Shown: piece after piece, positions 25,137-36,532 of the stretch
How positions within the stretch are numbered: the first letter of the stretch is position 1
Layout: every line of letters begins with the position of its first letter
Assembly: GCA_033239005.1 (NCBI GenBank)
Contig: BSQZ01000004.1
Location: 11,971,507 to 12,035,506 of the forward strand
DNA length: 64,000 nucleotides
Source: Lamellibrachia satsuma
Lineage: Eukaryota; Annelida; Polychaeta; Sabellida; Siboglinidae
Direction: 5' to 3'
The notes under the pieces: model-generated
The model's input: the letters and a program-made list of their open reading frames with translations, nothing else
Told to the model about the DNA's origin: nothing
Databases searched by the model: none
Translations under genes and position numbers: made by a program

Positions 25137-28100
25137 CAAAGTGCATTTGTAGCCATGCCATTTTTTACAGATTACCCATATTCTAAACAGATGCTACGGA
25201 TTTTTGGAGACATATGGCTGAATTAAGTTTTTTAATACAGAATTTGTCAAAACATTTACAAAAAACGCTATGCAGATATAACTGGCGACACCTAGCGGAT
25301 AACGCCTGATGCATATTTTGTAGTCTGATAGATTGGCACAAGATTGAAATGTTAATGTTATATTAATTATAAGGTTTCAACTCCAAACAGCATGTCTGCA
25401 TAGAGCTTATACTTTTAAGAAGAATTGACAGTTATTAATTTTCCATATCTGCTGCAGATAGACCTTTTTAGCAAGGAATTATAACCTCAATCTAGTTGTA
25501 TACGTTCCAGTTTCATACGACACGTAGGCTAAAATATATGTAATTCAATTCAGGGATGCTTTGACTAAAATTATTTCAAAAACGTAATTTTAATATGCTT
25601 GCAACTAAATAAATTGTTGATTTTTTTTCTGTATGCCTAGGGACATCACGTCTGCAGAAATTGTTTGTTACAGCGCATGCTCTTGCAAAAGACAGGCAGC
25701 CATACACATAATTTATGTGGATGTGTGATATGCAAGGAAAGTCAGGTCTTGATCTTGACCTTAGCTACAGATCTGCTTTTACATATATCATAATTATTAA
25801 TCAGGCTACTGCAAAGCCACATTCACTGCACATACGTTGTGTACAAATTAAACAATTGTGTTGAATAAAGTTACATTATGGCTTTTTAATCTATTTTTTG
25901 GCCCCACTTTTGTTGAAGGGCCCCTAGATTTTGGAAAGTGGGGGCCCTACTGGCCCCCACTAATTTTAGGCTAAATTCTAACCCTGTATTAGCTATATGT
26001 GTACCAAGTTTAGACTTTGTCTCTCAATTCTTAAATTTTAAATAATTTTATGTTTCTACCCCATTTCAGAGCTCGAGAACAATCTAAGAAATAAAAATAT
26101 TTATTTTTATTTGCAAATTACTAAATAACTATACTTCAATCACAGGTTCAGGTTCATATTTAACATCAGAATAAATGAATGTTCACACAATTCTCACAAA
26201 CCCATATAATATATATATATGCAGTTGTAATTACAAAAATGCTGGTAATTTTTGTTGAATCTGAATGTCATCCTGGACAGACAGTTTGTAAGATCTAGCA
26301 ATGTGTCCTTGTAGTTCAGGACCACCAATTACACAGATAATTGAAATTGCACCCAGCATTGATCCTTCCGTGAAGCTGAAGGCCAGGAGAGAAGTCCTGT
26401 ACTGGAGCACTTCATGCCTTCAATGAGCATGTCATTTTATTCATCGGAGCATTCAACAGTGCTTCCAAAATATACCATTCCTTGTCATAAATACATACAA
26501 CATACTTTCCAGGCTGCAACTTGTCATGGTGATGGGAATCAGGCAGTGTACTGGGAATCCTTTTCATCTTCAACTCTACCTCAGAGACAGGAATGAAGCA
26601 GTGATGAGACCGGGTGCCTGCAAGAGTCTTAGCTGAAGCAAAGCGTGAAGATAAATCAAACTTCACTCTCATTGTCTGCAACATCATCAGCAGAGACAAC
26701 TAAAATTTATTCCAGCAATGTGATTGGATGTCCAGTTAAACATTTCAGTTGCTGTGAGAATGTGATCTTCCACGATTGCCTGCAAGCTGGTCCGAGAGAC
26801 TAAGCGCTTATCTGTACCACCAGTGCCATCACAGGGGCTCTTGCCATGGCTTGTTGCAAAGAAATCCCATTCTGCTTCAAGTCCATGGTAATTTTTTTGA
26901 TGGCATGTATTAGTAAAGTTCTTGAAGTTCTTGTATTGACCAGCTGTCCCATCACAGAAATATATGAACTTCTTGATGGATGGTAGCGTGGTCTTACGAT
27001 GAGATACCATGGTTGTATACAATCACATCATCAAAGTCATGTAACGTAAGCAAACCTGATCAATAATCATGAATGGCAACTTTACCTGGACACGATTCAC
27101 AACGATGGAACATACAATTGCAGTTTTCTGTACTACACACTATTTTGCCTAGAATGTCCTTGTAGTCATTCTTTCCTGGCATAGCAGCTGCTATGTTCAC
27201 ACACACAAACAAAACGCATGCCAGGAGCAGTGACTAGAATACACCATTTGGGTCTAAGAAACAAAGGGTAGAAACATAAACAAATTTTAAATTGAACGAA
27301 TTTAGAGTCTAAACTTGGTACATATATAGCTAATATATGTATGTTAATCATACTAAAAGCTCATGATGCTAGATAATTGCTCACATGGTCAAAACCACCC
27401 CTAGTATAAGGGCACTTTTTTCACATTTTATATTATCATATTTGTACCCTAGCCACACTTTAAAATTAGACTTGATTCAGATAAGCTTTCTTTTGGAGAA
27501 GCACCTATAGGTATATACTTCAAATCAAATAACATTTAGTGTTTGTGATGAATGATCAGGTAGTAGTGGTACCCCAAAATCTGAAAAATATAATTCCATA
27601 ATGGACAAAAGCCCAACTTTTTGCATCTTCGCCTCTGAAGCTATCAAATAAATGCAAAAAATTAATCCAGATTCAGATTATCCAGGTATGAATTAGGCTT
27701 TGAATCAACTTGTAGCTTAATATCTTCAAAATGAAAGTTATTAACATTAACAAATCATCCAAAACAACTTGTCGCAGTCGCGAGTTCAATCAAGCAAACT
27801 TCATAACTAATTGGAATTTGGCACTGAAATTTTGCATGCTGCCATATAGATAGATGCACACATGGGTGAAATTTCATAAAAATGAGAGGTGGTCACCCAG
27901 GGACCTCTGGTTGAGTTGGCATGGAATGAGCCCACTTTGATTCATTTATTAACCATTTCACTAGTCCGTCTAGATTGTTTTGTAAATGTTGTTTATCACC
28001 ATCACCTTTCTAAACACTTGTGTCAGCTGCAAATTTCAGTACGTTGCTTGTTATGTGGTACCCCACTAAAAACTGATTTACCGTTTGACAACTCTCCATC

Positions 28101-29370
28101 TACTACAACATGCAGTCAGCCATTGTTCTATCCAGTCAATTATGTCATCCCCGATACAACGAGCTTTTAATTTAAGTAGTAATCTTTGATGTACACTTTG
28201 TCAAAAGCTTTCTGAAAATCTAAGTAGATAATATCTACTTGCGATCCCTCATCTATCCATTTAGTGATTTCTTCAAAAAACAGCATATTTGTTAAGCATG
28301 ACCTCCCTTTTAGGAATCCATGTTGAGATGAATTTAATAATTTATGCATAACAAGGAAGTCTACAATATAGTCTTTAATTAACCTTTCTAATAATTTACA
28401 AATCACTAGCGTTAAACTCACTGATCTGTAATTCTCGGACTTATTTCTTGAACCTTTTTTAAATAATGGTATGATGTTTGCTTCCTTCCATTCAAAAGGA
28501 ACAACTCCCTCTTTTAATGACAAGTTGAACACTCTTGCAAGTGGTATACTGATTTGTTCTACTGTTTCCATTAGTAGTTTTGGAGGAATTCCATCCACTC
28601 CTGGTGATTTATTATCCTTCCTTGCCTTTATTTTCTTAGCTACCATTATAAGAAAGAGACCAACAAGACCAATAAATAATACATAATTGTTTGAATATGG
28701 CGTTATTGTAATTTGTTTTGAACTACTCTACTATGCAATGAACACAACATACATACATGTGCATACTACATAATTTTAGTCAAAAGAAAATATTAAAAAA
28801 ATTAATTATAATAGTAATTATAATAATAATATTATATTCCTGAAAAATATTGTCGAGACAAACTCGCTTGCAATATGTATACTTGATATCTTGGGACAGA
28901 AACAAGGGAGTAATATAAGGCATGAAAAGTTCAGCATGTAATGTTGGACAAAACCCGAGAGTGGCCCTATATTACATACATTTATGATAAAAACAAACAA
29001 CTGTTTACAAAGTTCATAATGCGCTGTGAATGTGTGGCTCCAGTCATTTTTGATGTGAGGATGTCATAAAGTCAGTGACTCAGGTGCTTTCCATTGTCCA
29101 CAGGCTGCCATATGGGAGCATTATCAGGTGCCAGAAACCAAGCTTCGAATCTACGTGCACTACCTGCCATCCTACTATCACTTTCATGTCCACTTCACCC
29201 ACCTCAACTACGTCGCACCTGGCTGCGGGGTGGAACGGGCGCACCTGTTGACAGACATCATCAACAATCTGGAGATAGATAGCTCCTACTACATGAGGTC
29301 AACACTGTCATTTGTCGTGCGGGAAAACGACAAGTTGTGTGCTTTGTTTCAAGAGGCTGGACGAATCTGA
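20809..29370 (+). CDS. DCPS: Scavenger mRNA decapping enzyme DcpS (4 exons)
   Basis: Coding exons 20809-21202, 21850-21995, 22601-22825 and 29104-29370 join in phase to 343 residues; the human protein is 337 from memory. DcpS hydrolyses m7G cap fragments left by 3'-to-5' mRNA decay, in cytoplasm and nucleus. The N-terminal swapped domain has DAVVILNKTP and YPATEKH. The C-terminal HIT domain has WVYNILNKK, RGIRSLRDLT and YLPSYYHFHVHF, whose H-F-H-V-H triad (about residues 281-285) is the active site. All introns are GT-AG (647, 605 and 6278 bp). The Lys-rich N terminus (KRPHMEAE, KKPKLDK) could act as a nuclear signal. No canonical AATAAA is seen soon after the stop. Every key element is present, so the gene looks functional. 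Confidence 0.95.
21850..21995 (+). CDS. DCPS: DCPS exon 2
   Basis: Acceptor tttttgtag precedes it and donor gtatgt follows. It completes codon 132 (Ala) and encodes LKTTLIYPATEKHIAKY, the ETADDYAQITLP segment and SEHFSLG, ending in phase 0. This matches the DcpS hinge between the two domains. Confidence 0.92.
22601..22825 (+). CDS. DCPS: DCPS exon 3
   Basis: Acceptor catgcag, donor gtaaac, 75 codons in phase 0. It encodes WVYNILNKKSEADR, IVLPDLKWNGK and KRGIRSLRDLTAVHL, matching the cap-binding part of the HIT domain. Confidence 0.93.
22871..23070. repeat. 30-bp minisatellite in DCPS intron 3
   Basis: About seven copies of a 30-bp unit (CATTGGTTAGCTGAACGACT plus GTTTTAATGA) start 45 bp after the exon 3 donor. 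Copies are nearly identical, implying recent expansion. Confidence 0.9.
24365..25986 (+). mobile_element. Nested hAT-like element with TTF-type finger
   Basis: Ends are CAGGGTTCGAAT and inverted CAGGGTTAGAAT, flanked by TATTA on both sides (24360-24364, 25987-25991). The uninterrupted right arm of the host element reads ...ATATATTAGCTATAT, confirming the empty site. A 5-bp duplication is shorter than the 8 bp usual for hAT, but the CAGGG ends and the encoded finger fit hAT/ZNF862-like elements. An (AT)n run at 25100-25134 lies inside. It has no transposase core, so it is internally deleted. Confidence 0.65.
24890..25063 (+). pseudogene. TTF-type zinc finger fragment of hAT element
   Basis: The frame contains SGCDNIKIIAVKWHESSKSH followed by IKCW. 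This matches the C-x-F/I-K-x(n)-H-E-x-S-x-S-H-x-x-C pattern of the TTF-type finger at the N terminus of ZNF862-like hAT transposases. It ends at a stop near 25063 and no catalytic domain follows. Confidence 0.5.
26412..27190 (-). pseudogene. Unnamed conserved protein of the long-TIR transposon
   Basis: Reading leftward: a Cys/His piece (about 27190-27086: KIVCSTENCNCMFHRCESCP, ending at a donor-like CCAG|gtaaag); then 27022-26690 with FIYFCDGTAGQYKN, AEWDFFATSHGKSPCDG and TSLQAIV; then 26699-26412 with GTRSHHCFIPVSEVELKMKR, GKYVVCIYDKEW. A frame change separates the last two. I recognise the combination (YFSDG-x-AQYKN, FFATSHGK-x-PCDG-x-GG) from uncharacterised invertebrate proteins. The spaced Asp and Glu could be part of a DDE-type site, which is inference. 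Confidence 0.6.
27937..28665 (-). mobile_element. LINE reverse transcriptase fragment (jockey/CR1-like)
   Basis: The frame at 28646-28167 encodes KSPGVDGIPPKLL, SLKEGVVPFEWKEANIIPLFKKG, ENYRSVSL, SSQHGFLKGRSCLTNML and VDIIYLDFQKAFDKV, covering RT domains 1-3. Downstream sequence to 27937 aligns with the FADD-containing part of a related copy at 50830-51650 but is deleted and frame-broken. It is truncated at both ends, in DCPS intron 3 directly beside the long-TIR element. Confidence 0.85.
29104..29370 (+). CDS. DCPS: DCPS exon 4 (HIT triad, stop)
   Basis: Acceptor tccacag, 88 codons plus TGA. It encodes LRIYVHYLPSYYHFHVHF with the catalytic histidine triad, then APGCGVERAHLLTDIINNLE and a C-terminal helix ending FQEAGRI. 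It is the terminal exon. Confidence 0.94.
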   Translation, partial: AAIWEHYQVPETKLRIYVHYLPSYYHFHVHFTHLNYVAPGCGVERAHLLTDIINNLEIDSSYYMRSTLSFVVRENDKLCALFQEAGRI

Positions 29371-31740
29371 ATCCTGTGTTTGTGAGCCAAAGAAAATCTG
29401 TAAAGCATGTGTTTTGAGTTTATGAAAATGTATCACAACATTAATCTTGATAAGTCTTGTTCCCATTCTTGTGTGTAGTGGTAACACATTTATTATTTTT
29501 GTATTTACATATAAGCCATTATACTACATTATAAAGTAATGGCTGGGACCAGAAGCATCAATGTTTTTATGGGTTATTGATGTAAATTAAGATATTCCAG
29601 CCTATGACATCCAAAACGACATGTGTGAGGTGGTGTGGCAGGGCTCTCAACCTCCCATGTCTCGCCTCTTTTGGGACCAACTTCCCATCTCCCACCTATT
29701 TGTGAGACCAATATGCCACCTTCCCCCAGTTTTGTTAGACCAACCTCCCACTTCCTGCCACCCCATCACATGTATGAAAGTGCAGCATCATATGTTGGAA
29801 AATCTTCACAAAAATAACACATGTTGCAACTTTTGCCTGTTAAAAATAGCCTCTCTGTGCTAGTTTCAAGGGGTTAGCTGTATGTAAAATATGCAGCACT
29901 GTAAACCGTTGCAAATGTGGATTATGTTTTTTACCAGACTTGAAATTGTGTATGCAGTTACAAATTTTATGTGAAAATGCGTTCTTTCATCAAACTCGCA
30001 GTTAATAACATTGGCTGTATATTGTCTTGCAAATTAATGATGATCTATATGGCTGTGCAATGTGTTAGGTGGTTAAGTGCTAAACATTCCATGAACGTGA
30101 ATTTTTAATTGACTGGTATAAGTATGCACATTTGACATTAGATTGTCCATTTGAGTAAAAAGTAAAACTACTTTTCAAAAGTACTTGAAGTAAGAGTACA
30201 ACACTTAGAAATAACAACAAAATCATGAGTAATATTACATAAATTACACATCTTGCAACTGCTTTGCAACCACTCTGCCTATAACAAAGTGTTCCCAGAC
30301 AGCCTTAGCTGGTCAATCGGTCTGCCACCCTTAAACATGGTGCTCACTTGGATGCTTTGAAATTTACATTATCATTAATTATAGCTCACAACATCAAATA
30401 ATTTCGGTTAAATACAGAACTGAATTAATGATGAGGCACAACCTGTCTTTTTATTGACCTGTTCCACTGGGGTATGGGAGGAGTTAGATTGTACAACAGG
30501 ATATGTATACGCAGGTGTGATATTGTATCTGAGTAGGTAGAGGGTCAGTCCAATACTAGTAGTAACCTCTCGGGGAAACTGGTCAGAGGTAACACCACCT
30601 AGCACTGCCCATATTAAAATAAACAAAGACATTTGATGCCGAGCTGATGAAGCCATCTGGCTTGTGAACCCCCACCTTCTCATGTCCTCCTAGACATGTC
30701 TTATCAGCTCACACAAACATTGAAACAACACGCTTTGGCAACTAGTTGTGTTGGCTATCTATATATGCGTGCGTGCGTGCGTGCGTGTGTGTGTACAATG
30801 ATTGCGTCAATTTCCCAAAGAGAGGTTTGTATGCAAATATGATCGCGAACAGGCATGCGATTGGACGGTATTAATAGCTTTTGGCCTGGCGACTGTACAT
30901 TTTATGAAATGTTGACGGTGGAGCGCCATCGGCAGCAGCGGTTTCGCAAAAGTGTGTCGAAAATATATTGCGAAGTAAATCAAAGTAACAAAGTAAAAAG
31001 TCGCGTTACTTTACATAAAACTACTTCGTTACAAGTAAAAGTATTTAGTCAAAATTCTGCTTCGTTACACGCCAATTACTTTAAATAACTACTCAAGTAT
31101 TGTAAATGAAATACTTAGTACAGGTGCAGCTTTCATGCCACTCCAGTTTTCAACCCATGAAAATATCGCTTGTTATCGCGTTAGGGACGTCACAGCGTCT
31201 GTTTACGACAATACCGATACATAGTCTTGTCTGAACAAAATGTATTTTGATATATAATATAACACGGAACACTTATGATATGCATACCTTGATAAAAAAA
31301 AAACGACTGCATGCCTACCAGACATTATTATTGAGCGTCTGCTGACGCGTGTCTCGTTCTTAGCCACGTGACAATAATCGCCTTTTTTGTGGTAGATGTA
31401 CGGCAAGCCAGTCAAAATAATTGCAACAAAGTGGTAAAAGGAAAAATAATTGTCTGTACGGCTTGCCATAAATATAGGTTGAAATCCGCTGGTTTCCTCG
31501 TCTAGCGCGACATGGTTCGGACGTTCAATATTAGTACGTTTTTCACTAAAAACAACAGTTTTAATAATTTGTTTGCAGTGCATAGATGACGTAGCTGTTA
31601 GTGATATAGTGGTATATCGATCTCTTGCACAAAATGTTCTTCACATTTTATTTTAACGGCATATTCTATTAGGTAGGTTGAAAACTTCACTGACCAGTAT
31701 ACTTCGTTACCTGCCAACCCTGGGCAGGAACTGCTCACAC
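29371..31740. other. Unassigned DNA downstream of DCPS
   Basis: A T/C-rich stretch with repeated CTCCCA/CTTCCCA motifs lies at 29640-29770. A (GTGC)n(GT)n run lies at about 30767-30795. A - strand frame at 30683-30408 has a hydrophobic N-terminal stretch (SLFILIWAVLGGVTS) but no recognisable domain. Related CAAAGTAA/AAGTAAAAG motifs recur near 30150 and 30975-31090. No supported gene. Confidence 0.35.
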
Positions 31741-31754
31741 TGTGCAAACACGAA

Positions 31755-31935
31755 TTGCTGTCAACCCTGAGTGGTGCTCACCCCTAAGACTGGTCCCAAC
31801 CCTGAGTGGTACACACCCCTAAGACTGGTGCCAACCCTGTGTGGTACACACCCCTAAGACAGGTGCCAACCCTGAGTGGTACACACCCCTAAGCCTGGTG
31901 CCAACCCTGAGTGGTGCACACCCCTAAGACTGGTA
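31755..31935. repeat. 35-bp minisatellite, five units
   Basis: Copies of a 35-bp unit (GTGCCAACCCTGAGTGGTAC plus ACACCCCTAAGACTG) are near-identical. The flanks carry related GCCAACCCTG and CTGTCAACCCTGAG fragments. Confidence 0.9.
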
Positions 31936-31949
31936 ACAGAAATATGTAA

Positions 31950-33720
31950 GATTACAAACGAACTCTTGTTATGATCTATGCTCGCTGCTTTGCGATGGTT
32001 GCTGTTTGTAAAGATTGACAAACATTACCATTGAATGGTTGTTATGTCTAATACCTCACGTCTGGACTCTTCGTGCTATATTTTTAGAAAGAGTGGATAA
32101 ATGTTCGATGTTTTCTTTTTATTGTGGTGTAATTATTACTATGCTTACATGACATAATTGCCGTCTAAGCCAAAAAGCTCCAGATGGTATGTGGACAAGG
32201 AAGCCACTGATCTCTCAAGAATCTTCTATATGTGTGGGTCTCTTGCTGTCCTATTCGACCAGAATGTCGCATTTGCCAATTTTGGGTGGTTTAAGTTCAG
32301 TGATAAGATTTTTTCCAGGGCAGAAAATAACGTTTTTGTTATTCGTGTGATTCCGGCTTTAAAATCTGGGGGGGTGTATAGGGTGATCGTATTTTTCGTT
32401 TGCGGTTCGTGTTTTTTCTGGAGAACGTGTTACTAGCCACGTGTTATATCTGCACATCTTGCCAATGACCACCAAATGAACAGGAACTTTAGTTGAAAAT
32501 CCGGTTCTTATATGCCCCATTGAAAGCCATCCACTGTTACAACCGCACAAATGCTAATTAAATATAATCAGTTTCATTAATATTTTCTTTCTCCATTTAT
32601 TAATTTAGTCAGAAATCGATTTTAAAAATAAATAATTTTTTACTATTCGGGTGTCCAATCGGGGGCCGAAAATTATAATTAAGGCCTACGTCGACTCTTT
32701 CTCTGTTTGTTCTCTTAATTCGTGATGACACATCAAATTTATGTCTGAAGTTGTTTTCATATGTGCCCCACCCATTAATTCAGGGATGGTAACGCTAGAA
32801 ATCAAATGTTGAGCTTATTTACGAGTGTTTAGTGGGCGATACTATGCGCTAAATCTTCTGCGCTTATTTTATATCTCGCATTTTGAATGGAGGGGGTGGT
32901 GAGAGGATGAGGTTAAATATCATTCACCCCAAATCGGAGCATTAGTGGGGACAGGCTAATAAAAAAAAATCTATCTAGCAAATTATTTTCAATTAAAACT
33001 AGCATATACATAAGAAAACTTAAGAATTTAGATTCTATAAAAATATAAAACTTACTCGTATATTGGAACCTAACTGTCAAAATGTTGATGACACTTGTTA
33101 AGCATGTTAAAAACCATGAACGGACCAGATGGATCCAGCAGTTTGTAGCGTAGCTGTTAGATAACCCTGTAGGTTGACCTCCGCCCCCCAGTCCTCCCAA
33201 TCTGAAATGTATTTTGTTTTAGAAAAAGTCAGAATTTTTATTTTGTTTGTGAAAGTCCTGATTTTGAACATTTTGTTCAAAATCATGTATATATATATAT
33301 ATATTATAACCTACTACTCGCAATCAATTGTATCATCATTGGGCAGCACGCTCATCTAGAGGTTCTCAGTGGATGTCGAAAGTTCGAAACGACGGCCGCC
33401 ATTTTTTCTCTCTGTCTGAACTACTAAACAACGATTCTAACATTACATGTCGGTATTTGTTTAAAATAAAATGTGTCGGTACCTCGATCCGTCTGAATTC
33501 GCTCTAAGGGGCGTCTAATCGTAAAATAGATCGTCCCTTTTTGACAGTAGATAGCGATTTCCCTTCAGTACTATAATATATTTCGGTTTTTTAAACTCTA
33601 CCACTTTAACATATATATTTTTACATTGCTAGTCGTTATTGAATATTTAAATGAGTGAACTGCATATTGGTGTTTTGATGTTCAACGGTGCTATGGAATC
33701 GATGTGTGAGGTAGTATACT
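31950..33720. other. Unassigned DNA
   Basis: A + strand frame at 32158-32436 and a - strand frame at 33200-32913 show no recognisable domain. A short (AT)n run lies at about 33289-33304. No supported gene. Confidence 0.35.
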
Positions 33721-34371
33721 AGTAGGGGAAAGCATTGTTAGTTGAGTAATTTTTCATTCTTTTTGATGTTTAGGGCGCAGTCATATTCTTAAGTCAACAT
33801 TGTTTTTACTCACACAAATGATTATTATGATCATTGTATACCAAGATAATATATCCAGCATGCATAGATAATTTTATGTGGGTGATTCAAATAGGGTTGG
33901 TAAGCAGGCTCAACTAACACTAGGGGTGGGGTAAGTTGAGCCACAGTTTGGCATAAGTTGCGTAAATTCTTTGTTTGTATAATTTAAGTAGGCCTTGTAC
34001 AAAAATTCATAACAACTCGACCAACACGTCTACCCAATGGGCACAACACATCTCTTAACTGCTAATATATTGCCTTGTAGCTATCCGATGTCCTAATTTG
34101 CTCAGGAAAATTAATTTCTTGTTGTATTTTGGGGTAACGAAAACTCGTCTTCGTTCTTTAACCGCTCAACTAACTAACCCTCCCTTTGGCCTTTGGAGGC
34201 TCAACTAACTAACCCTCCCTTGGGAGGTTCAACTATCCCCGCTTCGACAATTAAGCTTGTGGTGTAAATAATTTTATCTGTGCATAGTTAAACCATTTGT
34301 AAGTGCACAGACAGTAAAGTATGATCACGTGCGTTGATAGTTCACACACCAGCAGATATTAATCACAATTA

Positions 34372-36532
34372 GGGGAGAGTTGCCGGGATAGTGACCCCTA
34401 ATTGTAATCCTGAATATAGACGCGATAACAAAAGGAATTGATGTAAACAATATACTAACATAGAGTTTATATTTTATTTTTAACAACAAGCTATTAATCA
34501 CCAGAAAATCATTGATGAATTTAAAAAAAAAAATACAAAACTGTCCAATCGTGGCCACGGTTTCCTCGATTGGACCACCCAGTGTATTCGATTGGACCAA
34601 AAGTAAAATGATCATATATAGGACTAAGCATAATTATGAATTCATACATAAGTAACATATAGTGTTCATTGTAACAATAATAGTTACCATTAGTTAAATA
34701 CAATCTACTAATAAATACCAGTGTGCATAATCTTTGTAGTTCCATCCACCGTACACAATGTCCCATGTCTTCTTCGACTGGACAAACACATTATGTAGAC
34801 CAAACTTTGAATTAATACGTGAGTAAAATATAGTGTTCATTAGAAACATAAAATTAATCAATAGTCATATGAGATGTTAATTGGGCCTAATGCTCATAGT
34901 CTTCTGTCAATGGCTCCGGAATAAGCTAGCGGAAATGATCGACATCCTTTAGAGCCCACCACATGTTCTGTCTCGCAACTGCATGCACTGGCACAATAGA
35001 GTCTTTCATCACATCCGTTACTTGTCGTACTATGCCTGCATAGTGTCAACTGCAATTCGTATACTGCTGTGTCATCCTTCAGAGGCCATCGGAACCTGTT
35101 CTGTCGCACAATTTACACGCACTGCACCGCCATATTTACCATCTAACAAAGTGGTGCACCATTGACCAGTTCTGCAGCCTTTGATGTCCTTTATGAGCTG
35201 CAATCGACTAGTTTTTGGTGGATCAGAACTGTTGTGTGCTCTCGATTGAGTTGCAGTGGTCTTAGAAGTACTGGGCTCTTGCGTGGGTGTAGGCCTAGTA
35301 GGTGTAGGTTTCTCCGGTCAGACTTAGCTTTGTTTAGCTAGTTTCTTTCTTCGGTGGTCATAACTCTGGTACAGCTTCCATAGCAACAGCTGTCAGTGCT
35401 GGAGCTGCAACAGCTGGGGTCAGAGGTGGCGTAGGCTTGTGATCTTGTGCAACTTCCGTGATTACATTAGTTACCATAGCAGCAGCGAAGTCAGAGTCTT
35501 TGAATACGTCTATGGTCATTGACCACCGACCTGCCTTCCTGAAGCCACTAACAGCATTCTGAACGGATGCCGCTTTTCTGTACGCCACATTAAGAATTTC
35601 GGCGACTTGCCATGTTGTCACTGTTTTGCCTACATGTTCTCTCATCCACATCCTCAATTCATCATTTCCAAACGGTCCGAAAAAGGCCCCATCCAAAGGC
35701 TGGAATCGGTGAGTCATGTGTGGCGGAAGTGAGACCAAGGCCATTCCAGCTTCCCGAGCTATATCAGTCTCCTCCTTCGTTGGTTTAACAAAATGTCACA
35801 GTCAAATAACAAACCCCTCATTGTACATCCAGCCTTTGCCCCCGGAGGTCCACCATTTGCCAGTTCTATTTTCATCCTCTTCCGTTTATATATGACTATT
35901 GACACTAAATTTTTAGAAACCCTAATAAAGTATTTGGTAGTCCGAAACAATGTATATTTACCTGTGACAAAATGTGTTCTGTTACAAGTTCCCTCGATTG
36001 GACCACTTAGCAACTTCCTTTATTTGCATTATTATAATTGCTCCCTTGTCTAATATTACTTTCTGGTAATCAATAAACTGTGTTGGAATAATTACACACA
36101 TCTAATGATGGCATACCCTTATGTGAGTCGCTGGTCCAATTGTGGCAACTGCAGTGGCCCAATCGTGGAATTTCACGAGTTAAAATATTGCATTGTCATC
36201 ACAAGCAGACGACATCCATTTTGAAATTCTTATTATCGCCACATACGTTGGGCTCCTATACTCTTGATGGACACACATGTTCGCCTGTAAGTATGACCAA
36301 GGCTGCTGTACTGATAACTGATCAAGGCCTGACTATTATGTCGGGGACATAGAAAACCTACTTTTGGTGATAAATATTGAATAAGTACTGCTATTTCGTC
36401 GAAATTTACCGTGTCATCCGAAATTCCACTGATGAATTATATAATCGATAAAGGATGCCACGGTATACAGTGATATGGAATATACAGCACTGGTCCGATC
36501 GAGGAACTGGTCCGATCCCGGCAACTCTCCCC
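34372..36532 (-). mobile_element. pogo/Tigger-like element nested in A2
   Basis: Terminal inverted repeats are GGGGAGAGTTGCCGGGA at the left and the exact complement at the right, flanked by TA (34370-34371, 36533-36534), the target of the Tc1/mariner-pogo superfamily. Phrases of TCGATTGGACCA / TGGTCCGATC type recur near the ends and inside. A - strand frame holds the C-terminal part of a DDE_1-type transposase. The N-terminal half is missing, so it is not autonomous. Confidence 0.85.
35358..35760 (-). pseudogene. DDE_1 (Tigger/Jerky-type) transposase C-terminal part
   Basis: The peptide LVSLPPHMTHRFQPLDGAFF is followed by GPF, WMREHVGKTVT, AYRKAASVQNAVSGFRKAGR and DVFKDSDFAAA. This matches the C-terminal catalytic region of pogo/Tigger transposases (PPH.TH.LQPLD..FFGP...A...A...NA..GFR..GI.P...) with the GIWP-type segment changed to GRWS. 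Upstream sequence has no matching N-terminal half. Confidence 0.8.

Larger units (their letters stand above)
23712..27933 (-). mobile_element. DNA transposon with ~0.7-kb inverted arms
   Basis: The left arm (23712-24364 continuing at 25987-26065) is the inverted complement of the right arm (about 27255-27933). Ends read GGGTCATTCCGTGCCAAATC and GGGCTCATTCCATGCCAACT (inverted). ACT flanks both sides (23709-23711, 27934-27936), a possible 3-bp target duplication. The interior encodes a degraded protein on the - strand. A hAT-like element interrupts the left arm. The whole lies in DCPS intron 3 opposite to the gene. The superfamily cannot be assigned by eye. Confidence 0.8.

Noticed and set aside
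30408..30683. Possible secreted small protein
   Set aside because: A hydrophobic stretch alone in a 91-residue frame, without splice context or homology, is not support for a gene.
33340..33400. Possible tRNA-like sequence with AGTTCGAAACG
   Set aside because: No acceptor stem or A box could be paired by eye; a B-box-like 11-mer alone is not enough.
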